DNA of 64,000 nt from Entomomonas moraniae (GCF_003991975.1 NZ_CP029822.1:186001-250000); one strand, 5' to 3'. Shown: positions 26,899 to 35,513, counted from the stretch's first letter. Translations and numbers: made by a program. Notes: generated by a model not told the origin, from the sequence alone.

Positions 26899-27273
26899 TT
26901 ATTTTAGTGTGGAGGTTTCGTTTTGAGTATTTGTTGATATGTCTTTTGCCCATGAAGATAATGAGTCTAAAATGGGCGTTAGTAATGAACCTGATGGGGT
27001 TAAGGCATAAGTAACGCACAAGGGTGGTTTGTTGCCTTCAACCGTTCTGGAAATTAAGCCGTCTTTTTCTAGCTGTTTAAGTTGTAAACTGAGTGTCATT
27101 TCTGTGATGTTGGGTATGTTTTTTCGTAGTTCACTGAATCGTTTATTTTTATCTTTTAGGTAGTAAAGAATGACGCCTTTCCATTTTCCGCCTATTAAGT
27201 CCATTGCCATGCTAATGCTGCAATGATAGCTTTTGCCATGATGTAGTATTTGACAGGTATTTATGTGTGTCAT
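26899..27273 (-). CDS. HxlR-family transcriptional regulator
   Basis: A 124-residue winged-helix regulator. The family pattern is CSISMAMDLIGGKWKGVIL, then RFSELRKNIPNITEMTLSLQ (recognition helix) and LEKDGLISR, YALTPSGSLL. HxlR/YodB-type proteins sense electrophiles or quinones through an N-terminal Cys; here Cys7 and Cys18 are candidates. It is divergent from an NAD(P)H oxidoreductase gene, 117 bp apart, the usual arrangement for regulator and target. Confidence 0.9.
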   Translation of the reverse strand: MTHINTCQILHHGKSYHCSISMAMDLIGGKWKGVILYYLKDKNKRFSELRKNIPNITEMTLSLQLKQLEKDGLISRTVEGNKPPLCVTYALTPSGSLLTPILDSLSSWAKDISTNTQNETSTLK

Positions 27274-27390
27274 GTTTTTGCTTATACTCTCTATTTTGAT
27301 AGGTCTAGCTATTTTTTATAATGATTATAAACTATTTTTAGCTGTGTAATTTGTATAGGGTTCTTATAATTTTATAGGTGGAAAATAGTT

Positions 27391-27930
27391 ATGACATTAA
27401 TGATTTTAGCGCATCCACAGTTTGAGCATTCGATTGCTAATAAAACAATCTGTGACATTGTCAGTCGAGAAGAGCCGAATTTAGAAATCCGTAACATACA
27501 TCAGTTGTATCCTAATTATCAGATTGATGTTAAGGCGGAGCAAACTGCTTTATTAGCTCATGATTTGGTTATTCTTCAATACCCTATGTATTGGTTTAAT
27601 ATGCCTGCTATTCTTAAAATTTGGTTTGATGAGGTTTTTACTTATCAGTTTGCTTATGGTTCTAAAGGTAATAAATTAAAAGGTAAATACCTCCTTCCCA
27701 GTTTGACGATAGGGCAACCTGCGGTTAATTTTAAAGAAAAGGATCACTTTTTAGTAGACGATTTTCTTCAACCCGTTAAAAGGTCTGCTGAGTATGCGCA
27801 GATGAATTATCTGGATTATATTGCGCTATATGGTGTTTCTATTGTTTCTGGGTATCCTGAATCAGAAATTAAAGATAAAGCGTGTATGCATGCACAGAAA
27901 TTGCTTGCAGTTATCCAACAATATAAGTGA
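27391..27930 (+). CDS. NAD(P)H-dependent flavodoxin-fold oxidoreductase
   Basis: A 179-residue Flavodoxin_2-family enzyme, similar to KefF/MdaB/YwrO quinone reductases. Visible features are AHPQFEHSIANK (FMN phosphate loop), VILQYPMYWFNMPAILKIWF (flavin-ring loop and dimer helix) and FAYGSKGNKLKGK. It would reduce quinones with NAD(P)H in the cytoplasm. Probably controlled by the divergent HxlR regulator. A terminator follows. Confidence 0.88.
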   Translation: MTLMILAHPQFEHSIANKTICDIVSREEPNLEIRNIHQLYPNYQIDVKAEQTALLAHDLVILQYPMYWFNMPAILKIWFDEVFTYQFAYGSKGNKLKGKYLLPSLTIGQPAVNFKEKDHFLVDDFLQPVKRSAEYAQMNYLDYIALYGVSIVSGYPESEIKDKACMHAQKLLAVIQQYK

Positions 27931-27961
27931 GTTACTGATTCTAAATCTAAAACCGTTAAAA

Positions 27962-27991
27962 AAAATCTGGTTAAACTTTTAACCAGATTTT
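27962..27991. terminator. Bidirectional terminator between convergent genes
   Basis: A 14-bp inverted repeat around AATCTGGTTAAA / TTTAACCAGATT with a two-base loop, with A-run before and T-run after. It serves the oxidoreductase gene (+) and the repeat-protein gene (-). Confidence 0.85.
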
Positions 27992-28018
27992 AATTTTAGA
28001 GTCATAAAAGCAGAGAGT

Positions 28019-28918
28019 CTATAAATCTTCTTCAGCTTTTTGTTTTAATGTTTCAGCACCTTCTTTAGTTTTATCCCATGCTTTGGTGGTGCCAGATTTT
28101 ACATCGTCACCTACTTCGGAAGAAACCTCTTTAGTTTTGTCCCATGCTTTGGTGGTACCAGATTTTACATCATCGCCTACATCAGAAGAAACTTCTTTGG
28201 TTTTATCCCACGCTTTAGTAGTGCCAGATTTTACTTTACTGCCTGCTTCAGAAGAAACCTCTTTGGTTTTGTCCCATGCTTTGGTGGTACCAGATTTTAC
28301 ATCATCACCGACATCAGAAGAAACTTCTTTGGTTTTATCCCACGCTTTGGTAGTACCAGATTTCACTTTACTGCCTGCTTCAGAAGAAACCTCTTTGGTT
28401 TTGTCCCATGCTTTGGTGGTGCCAGATTTTACATCATCACCGACATCAGAAGAAACTTCTTTGGTTTTATCCCACGCTTTGGTAGTACCAGATTTCACTT
28501 TACTGCCTGCTTCAGAAGAAACCTCTTTGGTTTTGTCCCATGCTTTGGTGGTGCCAGATTTTACATCATCACCTACATCAGAAGAGACTTCTTTGGTTTT
28601 ATCCCACGCTTTGGTAGTACCAGATTTTACTTTACTGCCTGCCTCAGAAGAAACCTCTTTGGTTTTGTCCCATGCTTTGGTGGTGCCAGATTTCACATCA
28701 TTTCCTACATCAGAAGAGACTTCTTTGGTTTTATCCCATGCTTTGGTAGCACCAGATTTTACATCATGACCAATTTCAGAGGACACTTCTTTAGTTTTGT
28801 CCCATGTTGTATTGGTAGTATCTTTTGATGTACTGGTTGTTACTGTACTTTCGGCAGCCATCACAAAATTTCCTGCGAGTGTTAAGGCTATGGCACTTGT
28901 TAATATCAGTTTCTTCAT
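28019..28918 (-). CDS. Exported 22-residue-repeat protein (LEA/apolipoprotein-like)
   Basis: A 299-residue protein: signal peptide (MKKLILTSAIALTLAG, cleaved near VMAAES), then eleven full copies and one partial copy of a 22-residue unit with core WDKTKEVSS followed by VKSGTTKA. Units alternate between a DVGDD and an EAGSK version, so the DNA period is 66 bp within a 132-bp higher-order repeat. The 11-residue amphipathic periodicity resembles group 3 LEA proteins and predicts a long helix. A periplasmic envelope-stress or desiccation role is inference. GAGG lies ten bases before ATG 28918; a TTG start at 28924 is less likely. Confidence 0.85.
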   Translation of the reverse strand: MKKLILTSAIALTLAGNFVMAAESTVTTSTSKDTTNTTWDKTKEVSSEIGHDVKSGATKAWDKTKEVSSDVGNDVKSGTTKAWDKTKEVSSEAGSKVKSGTTKAWDKTKEVSSDVGDDVKSGTTKAWDKTKEVSSEAGSKVKSGTTKAWDKTKEVSSDVGDDVKSGTTKAWDKTKEVSSEAGSKVKSGTTKAWDKTKEVSSDVGDDVKSGTTKAWDKTKEVSSEAGSKVKSGTTKAWDKTKEVSSDVGDDVKSGTTKAWDKTKEVSSEVGDDVKSGTTKAWDKTKEGAETLKQKAEEDL

Positions 28919-29198
28919 AATCAAATATCCTCTTTCTTGATGGTTACGGTACTTCTAATAATTATAGAGTAACCGCTTAATTGATATAGATAGATCATAG
29001 TCATAGAAAGTTTTATAAGAGAGAGTATTTAATTGTTTTATTTTGTAAAAAGAGTGTTACAGATATTTTTTTATAAAACCAATGAGTCATTCTATGGTCT
29101 TACTGTAATAGTAAGTAAAGGTTGATATTGTATGGTCACCCTTGAATAATGACAACGTAGTACCCATTTTATTAAAAAACTTGAGGGTTATTACAACG

Positions 29199-30161
29199 AT
29201 GGAATTTATTGACTATTATAAGGTATTGGGTGTGGAGCCTACTGCTGACGATAAAACGATTAAGTCAACATATCGTAAGTTAGCGCGGAAGTATCATCCT
29301 GATGTAAATAAAGAAAAGGGCGCTGAAGATAAATTTAAAGAAATTGCTGAAGCGTATGAAGTATTAAAAAATCCAGAAAAGCGTGCTGAGTTTGATCAGT
29401 TGCGTCAGTATGCACAGCAAGGCGGTAATTGGCAGTCTAGAGCTGGGCAGGGTAGTAGTGGTCGCGCCGGTGGTGGTTTCCATTTTGAAACCGATGGCAA
29501 TACAGGTGATTTTTCTGATTTCTTTGAGTCTATTTTTGGTGGTGGCCGTTCTGCTGGCAGAGGTGGGTCTGGTTTTTCATTCAAAAGAAAAGGCCAAGAT
29601 ATTGAAATGGTGTTGCCTGTCTTTTTAGAAGAAGTCGTCTCTGGTCAAGCTAAATCTATTAGTTATAAAGTACCTAGTTATGATGCTAATGGCCAACGTC
29701 AGGCTGATGTAACAAAAACATTGAATATTAAGATTCCCCGTGGTGTTACTTCGGGTGAACGTATTCGCTTAAAAGGACAAGGCGCCTCAGGTATTGGTGG
29801 TGGTGATAGTGGTGATCTTTATTTAACCATTGAGTTTGCACCACACCCTAATTTTGATGTACAAGAGTATGATTTGACGTTGTCTTTGCCAGTTGCTCCA
29901 TGGGAAGCCGCCTTGGGGGCTAAAATTAATGCTCACACCTTAACGGGCACAATCAGCCTAAATGTGCCAGAAAATAGTCAGTCGGGGCAAAAGTTTAGGG
30001 TGAAAGGTAAAGGCTTGCCAAAGAAAAAAGAAGGGGAAGCTGGTGATCTTTATATTGTGTTAAAGATTGTGATGCCTGCAACACTTAACGAAGAATCTAA
30101 AGCTTTATGGAAGGAGTTAGCAGAGAAAAATCCTTTTGATCCACGTGCAAAAAGGGGATAA
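29199..30161 (+). CDS. cbpA: Curved DNA-binding protein CbpA (DnaJ family co-chaperone)
   Basis: A 320-residue type II J-protein. J domain at residues 1-70 ([23 protein letters not shown] in [10 protein letters not shown]), Gly/Ser/Phe-rich linker to about 130, then two beta-sandwich client domains and a dimerisation tail. There are no zinc-finger cysteines, unlike DnaJ. It stimulates DnaK and in E. coli also binds curved DNA in stationary phase. Start at ATG 29199 (MEFIDYY) as in the family; a TTG 57 bases upstream is unlikely. cbpM follows by six bases. Confidence 0.93.
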   Translation: MEFIDYYKVLGVEPTADDKTIKSTYRKLARKYHPDVNKEKGAEDKFKEIAEAYEVLKNPEKRAEFDQLRQYAQQGGNWQSRAGQGSSGRAGGGFHFETDGNTGDFSDFFESIFGGGRSAGRGGSGFSFKRKGQDIEMVLPVFLEEVVSGQAKSISYKVPSYDANGQRQADVTKTLNIKIPRGVTSGERIRLKGQGASGIGGGDSGDLYLTIEFAPHPNFDVQEYDLTLSLPVAPWEAALGAKINAHTLTGTISLNVPENSQSGQKFRVKGKGLPKKKEGEAGDLYIVLKIVMPATLNEESKALWKELAEKNPFDPRAKRG

Positions 30162-30166
30162 AAGTA

Positions 30167-30481
30167 ATGGCTACTATTATCATGTGTAATGTCCAAGAGT
30201 TATGTCGTGCTATTTGTATCTCTGAACATTGCCTCACAGAGATTGTTGCGTATGGTATTGTTAAACCTGAGGGTGAATCAGTAACGGATTGGGTTTTTAC
30301 TGATCAGGATGTTGCTCTTATTAAAAAAGCTGTTCGTTTGCAGCGAGATTTGGAGTTAGACTGGTTAGCAACAGCCTTAGCAGTTAGTTTATTGGAACAA
30401 ATAGATCACCTGCATGCCGATAATCTGTATTTAAAACAGCGTCTAAAACGTTTAGAATCAGCACATATCCACGTGTTGTAA
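30167..30481 (+). CDS. cbpM: Chaperone modulator CbpM
   Basis: A 104-residue MerR-like helical protein that binds the J domain of CbpA and blocks both its co-chaperone and DNA-binding activity. The pattern ELCRAICISEHCLTEIVAYG, WVFTDQDV, and a coiled C-terminal helix (LLEQIDHLHADNLYLKQRLK) fits CbpM. The cbpA-cbpM pairing with a six-base gap is standard. Confidence 0.9.
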   Translation: MATIIMCNVQELCRAICISEHCLTEIVAYGIVKPEGESVTDWVFTDQDVALIKKAVRLQRDLELDWLATALAVSLLEQIDHLHADNLYLKQRLKRLESAHIHVL

Positions 30482-30601
30482 GGCAATAGTTATTAGCAAG
30501 TTGTCGGTGCTGAAACAAAAAAGATAGGGCATATTTTTCCGTTATTATCTTTTTTCAGGTAAACTATAAGCCTATTTTAGTTACGTGTTGAGTTAAATTT
30601 T

Positions 30602-31765
30602 ATGCCAAACACTCAAGCCACCTTGTTGATAATTGATGATGATAGAGTGGTGCGTGCCAGTATAGCAGCTTATTTAGAAGACAGCGGCTTTACTGTACTT
30701 CAAGCAGTTGATGGTGAACAGGGACTTGCGATGTTCAAAAGCGAGCACCCTGATCTTGTTATTTGTGATTTACGTATGCCTAAGTTGGGCGGTATCGATT
30801 TGATTCGTCAAGTTGTGGACATTGACCCTGATATGCCGGTTATTGTTGTGTCTGGCGCTGGGGTTATGAATGATGCGGTTGAAGCCTTGCGTTTAGGGGC
30901 GGCAGATTATTTAATTAAACCTATTGAAGATTTAGTAGTACTTGAGCACTCAATAAAGCGTAGCTTAAGAAGGGTTCGACTAGAAAAAGAAAATCAACGC
31001 TATCAACAACAGTTGCAAGAGAGTCTTAATTTATTAAAAGAAGATCAGGATGCTGGTCACTTAGCGCAAATGAATATGTTGCCTGTAACCCCTTGGGATA
31101 CAAAAAACTTACATTTTGCTCATAAAGTGATTCCATCGCTTTATCTGTCTGGCGATTTTGTTGACTATTTTCGTATTGATGAAGATCAGGTTTTCTTTTA
31201 TTTGGCTGATGTCTCGGGTCATGGTGCATCTTCAGCATTTGCTACGGTGCTACTTAAGTTTATTACGACCAGTTGGCTTTATAGGTTACATCGTAAAGGC
31301 TTAGTGAGGGATTTAAAGCCATCAATTTTACTTGGACATATCAATGAAGGTCTAATTAACAGTAAAATAGGAAAACATGTTACTATGGTGATGGGTATTA
31401 TTAATGAAAATGATAATACGCTTACCTACACGATGGGCGGGCATTTACCTTTGCCCGTTTTATGCAGTGAAGGAAAAGGACATTATTTAGAGGGAACTGG
31501 TAAAGTTGTAGGCTTGTTTGAGGATGCTGTATTTGAAGATATTAAAATACAATTGCCCACAAGCTATACGTTAACATTATTATCTGATGGTATTTTGGAT
31601 TTATTACCTGGTAGTGACCTTAAGGGAAAAGAAACAATGCTTCCTACACTTATTGCTGAACATGATGGTTCACTTGAATCATTATCTGATGCATTAGGTA
31701 TGACAGCATTAGAGGCATCGCCAGATGATATATCATTATTATTCATCCGCGGAAAGGCTTTATGA
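30602..31765 (+). CDS. rssB: Response regulator RssB with PP2C-type phosphatase domain
   Basis: A 387-residue two-domain regulator. Receiver domain at 1-120 (IIDDDRVVR acidic pocket, phosphorylatable Asp in VICDLRMPKLGG, Lys in YLIKPIED), a coiled linker, then an SpoIIE/PP2C-like domain from about 165 (SGDFVDYF, ADVSGHGASSAF, SDGILDLLP). E. coli RssB is the ClpXP adaptor for RpoS. In Pseudomonas the phosphatase domain is thought to act on the antagonist encoded next door. The next gene overlaps by four bases (ATGA). Confidence 0.9.
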   Translation: MPNTQATLLIIDDDRVVRASIAAYLEDSGFTVLQAVDGEQGLAMFKSEHPDLVICDLRMPKLGGIDLIRQVVDIDPDMPVIVVSGAGVMNDAVEALRLGAADYLIKPIEDLVVLEHSIKRSLRRVRLEKENQRYQQQLQESLNLLKEDQDAGHLAQMNMLPVTPWDTKNLHFAHKVIPSLYLSGDFVDYFRIDEDQVFFYLADVSGHGASSAFATVLLKFITTSWLYRLHRKGLVRDLKPSILLGHINEGLINSKIGKHVTMVMGIINENDNTLTYTMGGHLPLPVLCSEGKGHYLEGTGKVVGLFEDAVFEDIKIQLPTSYTLTLLSDGILDLLPGSDLKGKETMLPTLIAEHDGSLESLSDALGMTALEASPDDISLLFIRGKAL

Positions 31766-32253
31766 GTATTGACCATTCTACAGGGAAGATCCAGTATACT
31801 GAACAAGGCGAAATGTTCATTTTAAAGTTGACAGGTGAGGTTCGCCTAACACTTTGTACAGCACTTGATACCGCTGTATCTAAATTATTTGCTGAAAAGA
31901 AATTTAAAGCAGTTACACTAGACTTAACTGAAGCTATTAGTCTGGATAGCACAACACTTGGGCTTTTAGCTAAATTGTCTATTTTAGCCAAACAGTCTAT
32001 CGACCAATTACCTGTTATTGAGACAAGTAACCAAGATATTATTCGATTATTAGATTCTATGGGAATAGCCACTGCCTTCAACATAATTGAAGGGCGTAAA
32101 AATGATTGGCATAACCTCAAAGACCTCGCCTCTGATATTTGCTCTGAAGCTTTTGTTAAAGAGAAAGTATTAGAAGCCCACAAAATTTTAATGGACGTTA
32201 ATGACAATAATAAAGCGGCCTTTAAAGATTTGGTAAAAACCCTAGAAGCTTAA
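31762..32253 (+). CDS. rssC: STAS-domain anti-anti-sigma factor RssC
   Basis: A 163-residue protein with an N-terminal STAS domain (LKLTGEVRLTLCTALDTAVS, then DLTEAISLDSTTLGLLAKLS, where the Ser in LDSTT is the expected phosphorylation site). About 60 helical residues follow. With rssB it forms a partner-switch pair, RssB dephosphorylating the STAS protein, upstream of RpoS control. The assignment rests on gene order known in Pseudomonas. Confidence 0.88.
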   Translation: MSIDHSTGKIQYTEQGEMFILKLTGEVRLTLCTALDTAVSKLFAEKKFKAVTLDLTEAISLDSTTLGLLAKLSILAKQSIDQLPVIETSNQDIIRLLDSMGIATAFNIIEGRKNDWHNLKDLASDICSEAFVKEKVLEAHKILMDVNDNNKAAFKDLVKTLEA

Positions 32254-32275
32254 TTTTTACTGTATAAATGAATTT

Positions 32276-32306
32276 AAAAGGCTGCTGTATAAGGCAGCCT
32301 TTTAAG
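32276..32306 (+). terminator. Terminator of rssB-rssC
   Basis: A 10-bp stem AAAAGGCTGC (32276-32285) with GCAGCCTTTT (32294-32303), eight-base loop, ending in T-run. Located 23 bases after the rssC stop. Confidence 0.9.
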
Positions 32307-32337
32307 TTTATAATCTTGTCTTCTTTTGTTATTTCCA

Positions 32338-32466
32338 TTAAAAATAAATAATATGCCTATTAAAGGTATATTGGGTCGTGGATAAAAAAATAATAGCTGA
32401 AGCAATGGACGTTAATATTATAGCGATTATCCCTATAGTAAATAGCAAGATAAATAAATAAGCCAT
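32338..32466 (-). CDS. Possible 42-residue membrane peptide
   Basis: An ATG frame on the minus strand, MAYLFILLFTIGIIAIILTS, then a second hydrophobic run and HIIYF. It could be a one- or two-helix membrane peptide. There is no ribosome site, so confidence is low. Confidence 0.25.
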   Translation of the reverse strand: MAYLFILLFTIGIIAIILTSIASAIIFLSTTQYTFNRHIIYF

Positions 32467-32825
32467 AGTAGGTTTGTTTAAATAAATGAAAAATAATTAC
32501 TTAAAATATTGCTTTTTTCCTATGGTATTGTTTATTACATTATTTACTGAGGTAAAAAGGGTTTAATAAAATTTAGTAATTAATGGTTAATCAAATAAAC
32601 TTTAATTTTTTCGTGAAAAATTTTACTAATGAATAAAAGTGAATTGAGATAAATCATAATCTACACTATGCTGAAAGGTCGTGTTGGAGTCATGAGTATT
32701 AGCTTATGTTATTTGCTAATTAAATAAGGATATTGATAACTACTAAAATAGGCTCGCTATTTAAGGTTTATTCCATAAAAAAGCTTAAATGGTCATAGCT
32801 GCTAATTCTCATGCATAGGTGAATA
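32467..32825. other. AT-rich intergenic stretch
   Basis: About 360 bp without a credible frame or family match. It must contain the promoter of the small gene at 32826. I see no clear hairpin. Confidence 0.35.
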
Positions 32826-33041
32826 ATGAAATATAACGATGGAAAAGAAGTACTTTTAGGTGACCGTGTTTCTTCGTATGGTCAAAAAGCTATTGTTGTT
32901 ATTGATTGTGACTCGGAGTCTTACGCAGATGCTTTTCCTCGTGAAGATTGGGTAAACTTGAAAGGAGGTGTTCTTATAAAATATGAAAATGGAGAGTTAG
33001 AGCACATTGAAAGCATATACCCAGAGCCTGATGAGTTGTGA
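32826..33041 (+). CDS. Small conserved hypothetical protein
   Basis: A 71-residue acidic protein, MKYNDGKEVLLGDRVSSYGQ to HIESIYPEPDEL, with SH3-like beta pattern (LGDRV, GVLIKYENG). Similar short proteins occur widely in proteobacteria, sometimes near polymorphic-toxin loci, with no known function. It stands alone here. Confidence 0.6.
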   Translation: MKYNDGKEVLLGDRVSSYGQKAIVVIDCDSESYADAFPREDWVNLKGGVLIKYENGELEHIESIYPEPDEL

Positions 33042-33266
33042 TTGATAGAGCGTAAAAGTAAATAATTAACCGCGATTTATTAAGTCATTTCCTGCTATAT
33101 GTTTTGGTAAAGCATAGGCTATGTAATGAAGAAAATAACTAAACATGCGTAGTATGATTAGTTATTTTTATTGGCTAAAGATATTCTTGATAGTTAATGC
33201 ATTATTGTTTGAATAACAAATTAATCTTTGTTTGCATGACATAAGTCTAATATATTTATTTACAAA

Positions 33267-33295
33267 TTGACATACTGCTTCATTATTGTGATACT
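33267..33295 (+). promoter_or_regulatory. Sigma-70 promoter of the pilin gene
   Basis: A perfect -35 box TTGACA at 33267-33272 and a -10 box GATACT at 33290-33295 with 17-bp spacing, about 80 bp before the pilin ATG. Pseudomonas pilA usually uses a sigma-54 promoter; no GG-N10-GC pair is seen here. Confidence 0.65.
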
Positions 33296-33374
33296 CAAAT
33301 AACAGCATGCAGTTTTAATTCTTCTGTATGAAATAATTTCTTGTCGTATTTATTTTATAGTAGGATTATTAAAT

Positions 33375-33866
33375 ATGAAGTACCTACATCATGGATTTAC
33401 CTTAATTGAGTTAATGGTAACTATCGCCATTCTCGCTATCCTTGCGGCCATCGCCATTCCAACCTACACTGATTATACTGCTAGATCTCAAATGGCAGAA
33501 GCTTTTGCTATAGCTGGAGGGCTCAAATCGCCTGTTGTTGAGTATTATACTTCTTATGGAGCTTGTCCTGAAACGAGTAAAAATACATCAACCAATGGTT
33601 TTGGTACTACTACCAGTTACTCTGGCAAATATGTCGAAGCAGCAAGGGTAGGGGTTGACTCAATGAAATATTGCAGTATTTGGGTCAAAATGAGAAGTAC
33701 GGGCGTTGCAAAAGGGATTGCAGGTAAACTATTAAACCTTGAGTTAAGAAAAGATAATAATTTAGGCTCATTTGCATGGGGCTGTATTAGCAATGCCTCA
33801 CAAAAGTATTTACCCTCTTCATGTGAGGGTGGTAAATCGTTGAATAATGCCAATGGTGGTTTCTGA
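33375..33866 (+). CDS. pilA: Type IV major pilin (PilA/PilE)
   Basis: A 163-residue prepilin: leader MKYLHHG cut by PilD after Gly7, N-methylated Phe, Glu5 of the mature form (FTLIELMV), hydrophobic helix to about residue 30, then YTDYTARSQMAEAF. The C-terminal disulfide loop is CISNASQKYLPSSC. It builds pili for twitching, adhesion and DNA uptake. No other pil genes are in the window, so assembly genes must lie elsewhere. Strong sigma-70 promoter upstream and terminator downstream. Confidence 0.92.
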   Translation: MKYLHHGFTLIELMVTIAILAILAAIAIPTYTDYTARSQMAEAFAIAGGLKSPVVEYYTSYGACPETSKNTSTNGFGTTTSYSGKYVEAARVGVDSMKYCSIWVKMRSTGVAKGIAGKLLNLELRKDNNLGSFAWGCISNASQKYLPSSCEGGKSLNNANGGF

Positions 33867-33898
33867 TTAAAGCCCCACTGAATTAATGCTCAAGAAGC

Positions 33899-33933
33899 GC
33901 CCCTCTATGGTTAGTATAAAGGGGCATTTTTTT
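33899..33933 (+). terminator. Terminator of pilA
   Basis: GCCCCT at 33899-33904 pairs with AGGGGC at 33920-33925, then A and seven T (33927-33933). Confidence 0.85.
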
Positions 33934-34258
33934 ACTCAGACTTTTTCAAGCGGTTAGCAACGGGGTGAAACTCTTGCAATAGTGTCATGGCATCATTTAA
34001 CAATAAGGCAGAAACGGCTGAAATAGCATAAACACCGCTATTTTCTGCTTTATCGAATTCGTATAAATTTTCCAATAAATTAGTCACTGCTTGTAAACGC
34101 GCCATTGCACATTCAAAAATATCGTCTAAAGATGCATTAGCATTGTAATACAATACATGCTCATTCCCTGATTGAGAGTTAAGGCTCAACGGAATAAAAC
34201 AAGGGGCGATAGATGTTTTTTTAGATTGTTTGGTGGTGTTGTTTGGTGTATCGGTCAT
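33932..34258 (-). CDS. DUF6124 (formerly DUF3077)-like protein
   Basis: A 108-residue protein of the Pseudomonas DUF6124 type: low-complexity N-terminus (MTDTPNNTTKQSKK), then SLDDIFECAMARLQAVTNLL, SGVYAISAVSALLLNDAMTL. Function unknown; members have a helical bundle of about 70 residues. Start at 34258 is set by AGGAG eight bases upstream. A longer frame from 34390 reads through the structured leader and is unlikely to be translated. The gene ends next to the pilA terminator. Confidence 0.75.
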   Translation of the reverse strand: MTDTPNNTTKQSKKTSIAPCFIPLSLNSQSGNEHVLYYNANASLDDIFECAMARLQAVTNLLENLYEFDKAENSGVYAISAVSALLLNDAMTLLQEFHPVANRLKKSE

Positions 34259-34505
34259 TGGTATGCTCCTGTTGATTACACCTCCACCAAGTGATGGAGG
34301 CGGAACTGTGCACAGGTTCGCGGACCGAAAACGCATGGAATCGGCACACTCTGAAGAGTGTCCCATACACAGCCCGCCATAAAGCTTCAAGACGAGCTGA
34401 TCTTACTGCACACTAGTAAACTAGTTGCAGCCATGCGTTTATGGGCCGCGACGCCCATGCCGTAGATTTTGCTACAGCCTTTTTATTGTAAAGGCAGGTG
34501 GTTAT
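34259..34505 (-). promoter_or_regulatory. GC-rich, multi-hairpin leader of the DUF6124 gene
   Basis: About 240 bp, clearly more GC-rich than the surroundings. On the minus strand it holds consecutive inverted repeats: ATGGGC/GCCCAT around 34440-34460, ACTAGT-containing stem at about 34408-34432, ACACTCT/AGAGTGT at about 34347-34365, and CCGCCTCCA/TGGAGG near 34280-34302, then the ribosome site. I recall similar long leaders (AAGCTTTATGGCGGGCTG core) before DUF3077/DUF6124 genes in Pseudomonas. That points to a conserved structured RNA, either cis-regulatory or a processed sRNA. Confidence 0.55.
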
Positions 34506-34634
34506 GTTAAGCAAGGAATAAATAATTATCGACTTCTCATTAAGCTAAAGTGGTACGCTTTAAGTCAATGCATACCGCATGGTATGGTTCTATGATTAGT
34601 AAAGTGGGTGTTGTTTGGTTAGGGAAAGTATTGG

Positions 34635-35066
34635 ATGAAGGTTTTTCTGGTTGTGCTAGCAATTGTAATCACCGCGATAGCATTTATTTTGATGGATAAG
34701 TGCTATCGCAGATTTTGTATTGCGCGGTTGATGAAAAAAAGGCAGTGTTTAACTCATGAAGAAATGTTAGCTTTTTATGAGCTGACAGACTTTTCCCCCA
34801 CAGATATACTTGAGCGATGGTTTGAGGTGGCCGATATTTTTGGTGTTAGTGCGGGTTATCTTCGACCAAGTGATCAATTAGATAAAATAGTGACATTGAG
34901 TTTTTTTACAGACGATAGAGTAGAAGATATCAGTGATCGTGCAATTGAGCTGAATAAAATATTGGGGCTCTCTTTAGAATTGGAAATGATGAGAACATTG
35001 GATGATTATATAACAGCCTTTTCTTCTAAAAACGTTAAACCTAGCGATACAAGGAGTATTGATTAA
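34635..35066 (+). CDS. Membrane-anchored protein of unknown function
   Basis: A 143-residue protein with an N-terminal membrane helix (FLVVLAIVITAIAFILMD) and a cytoplasmic helical part (ILERWFEVADIFGVSAGYLR, then PSDQLDKIV). No family recognised. The part around VADIFGVSAGYLRPSD resembles VADVFHLPEDEVALGD in the next gene, so the two may be related. The stop overlaps the next ATG as TAATG, showing co-translation. Confidence 0.65.
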   Translation: MKVFLVVLAIVITAIAFILMDKCYRRFCIARLMKKRQCLTHEEMLAFYELTDFSPTDILERWFEVADIFGVSAGYLRPSDQLDKIVTLSFFTDDRVEDISDRAIELNKILGLSLELEMMRTLDDYITAFSSKNVKPSDTRSID

Positions 35067-35513
35067 TGTTGGTAGTAGAGTTTATTAAGCGTTTTTTTAA
35101 ACCGAGTTATACATTATTGCCAGAAGAAGAAAAAGAATCCTCTGAATCAGAAATTTTGCTTTATGCAAAAAAAAGTAGCCGATGTGTTTCACTTGCCAGA
35201 AGATGAGGTAGCTTTGGGTGATGTGTTCTGTCAAGGAAGGTTACAGATCCATCCATCTCCATTCTTTAATAGTAGTGAGTTAGATATTTTAAATGATGAT
35301 TTATGCAATGCAGCTTGGGACGATGATCAAGATACTGTATGGACGAAAATGCATGGTGAAGATCGTCCGATGGAGTTTTATGAAGTACGAGACTATTGTG
35401 AGTATATGGTTTGTTGCTATCGGTATTGTACAAAGAGAAGTTATAAAGAGATTATTGCGGTACTGGGTTTAAAACCGAAAAAGGGGATTAGGTATTTAAG
35501 TACAGTTGGTTGA
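35066..35513 (+). pseudogene. Gene split by an A8 homopolymer frameshift
   Basis: The ATG at 35066 (TAATG overlap) opens MLVVEFIKRFFKPSYTLLPE to EILLYAKK and dies at a TGA soon after. The following frame from 35163 encodes VADVFHLPEDEVALGD to GLKPKKGIRYLSTVG. The switch point is a run of eight A (35167-35174); removing one A restores one protein of about 148 residues. It is either a disrupted gene, a phase-variable slippage switch, or a sequence error. If not corrected, an internal ATG at 35163 gives 116 residues. Family unknown. Confidence 0.65.

Noticed and set aside
28083..28769. 228-codon open frame antisense to the repeat protein
   Set aside because: Its repeats mirror the sense-strand 22-residue units exactly, it lacks a ribosome site, and the sense frame has a signal peptide. 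It is a by-product of repeat composition.
28019..28770. CRISPR-like regular repeat array
   Set aside because: The repeats are contiguous 66-bp coding units without unique spacers, and no cas genes are present.
34259..34390. N-terminal extension of the DUF6124 protein
   Set aside because: The codons read through several hairpins, the composition differs from the rest, and a good ribosome site sits just before ATG 34258.
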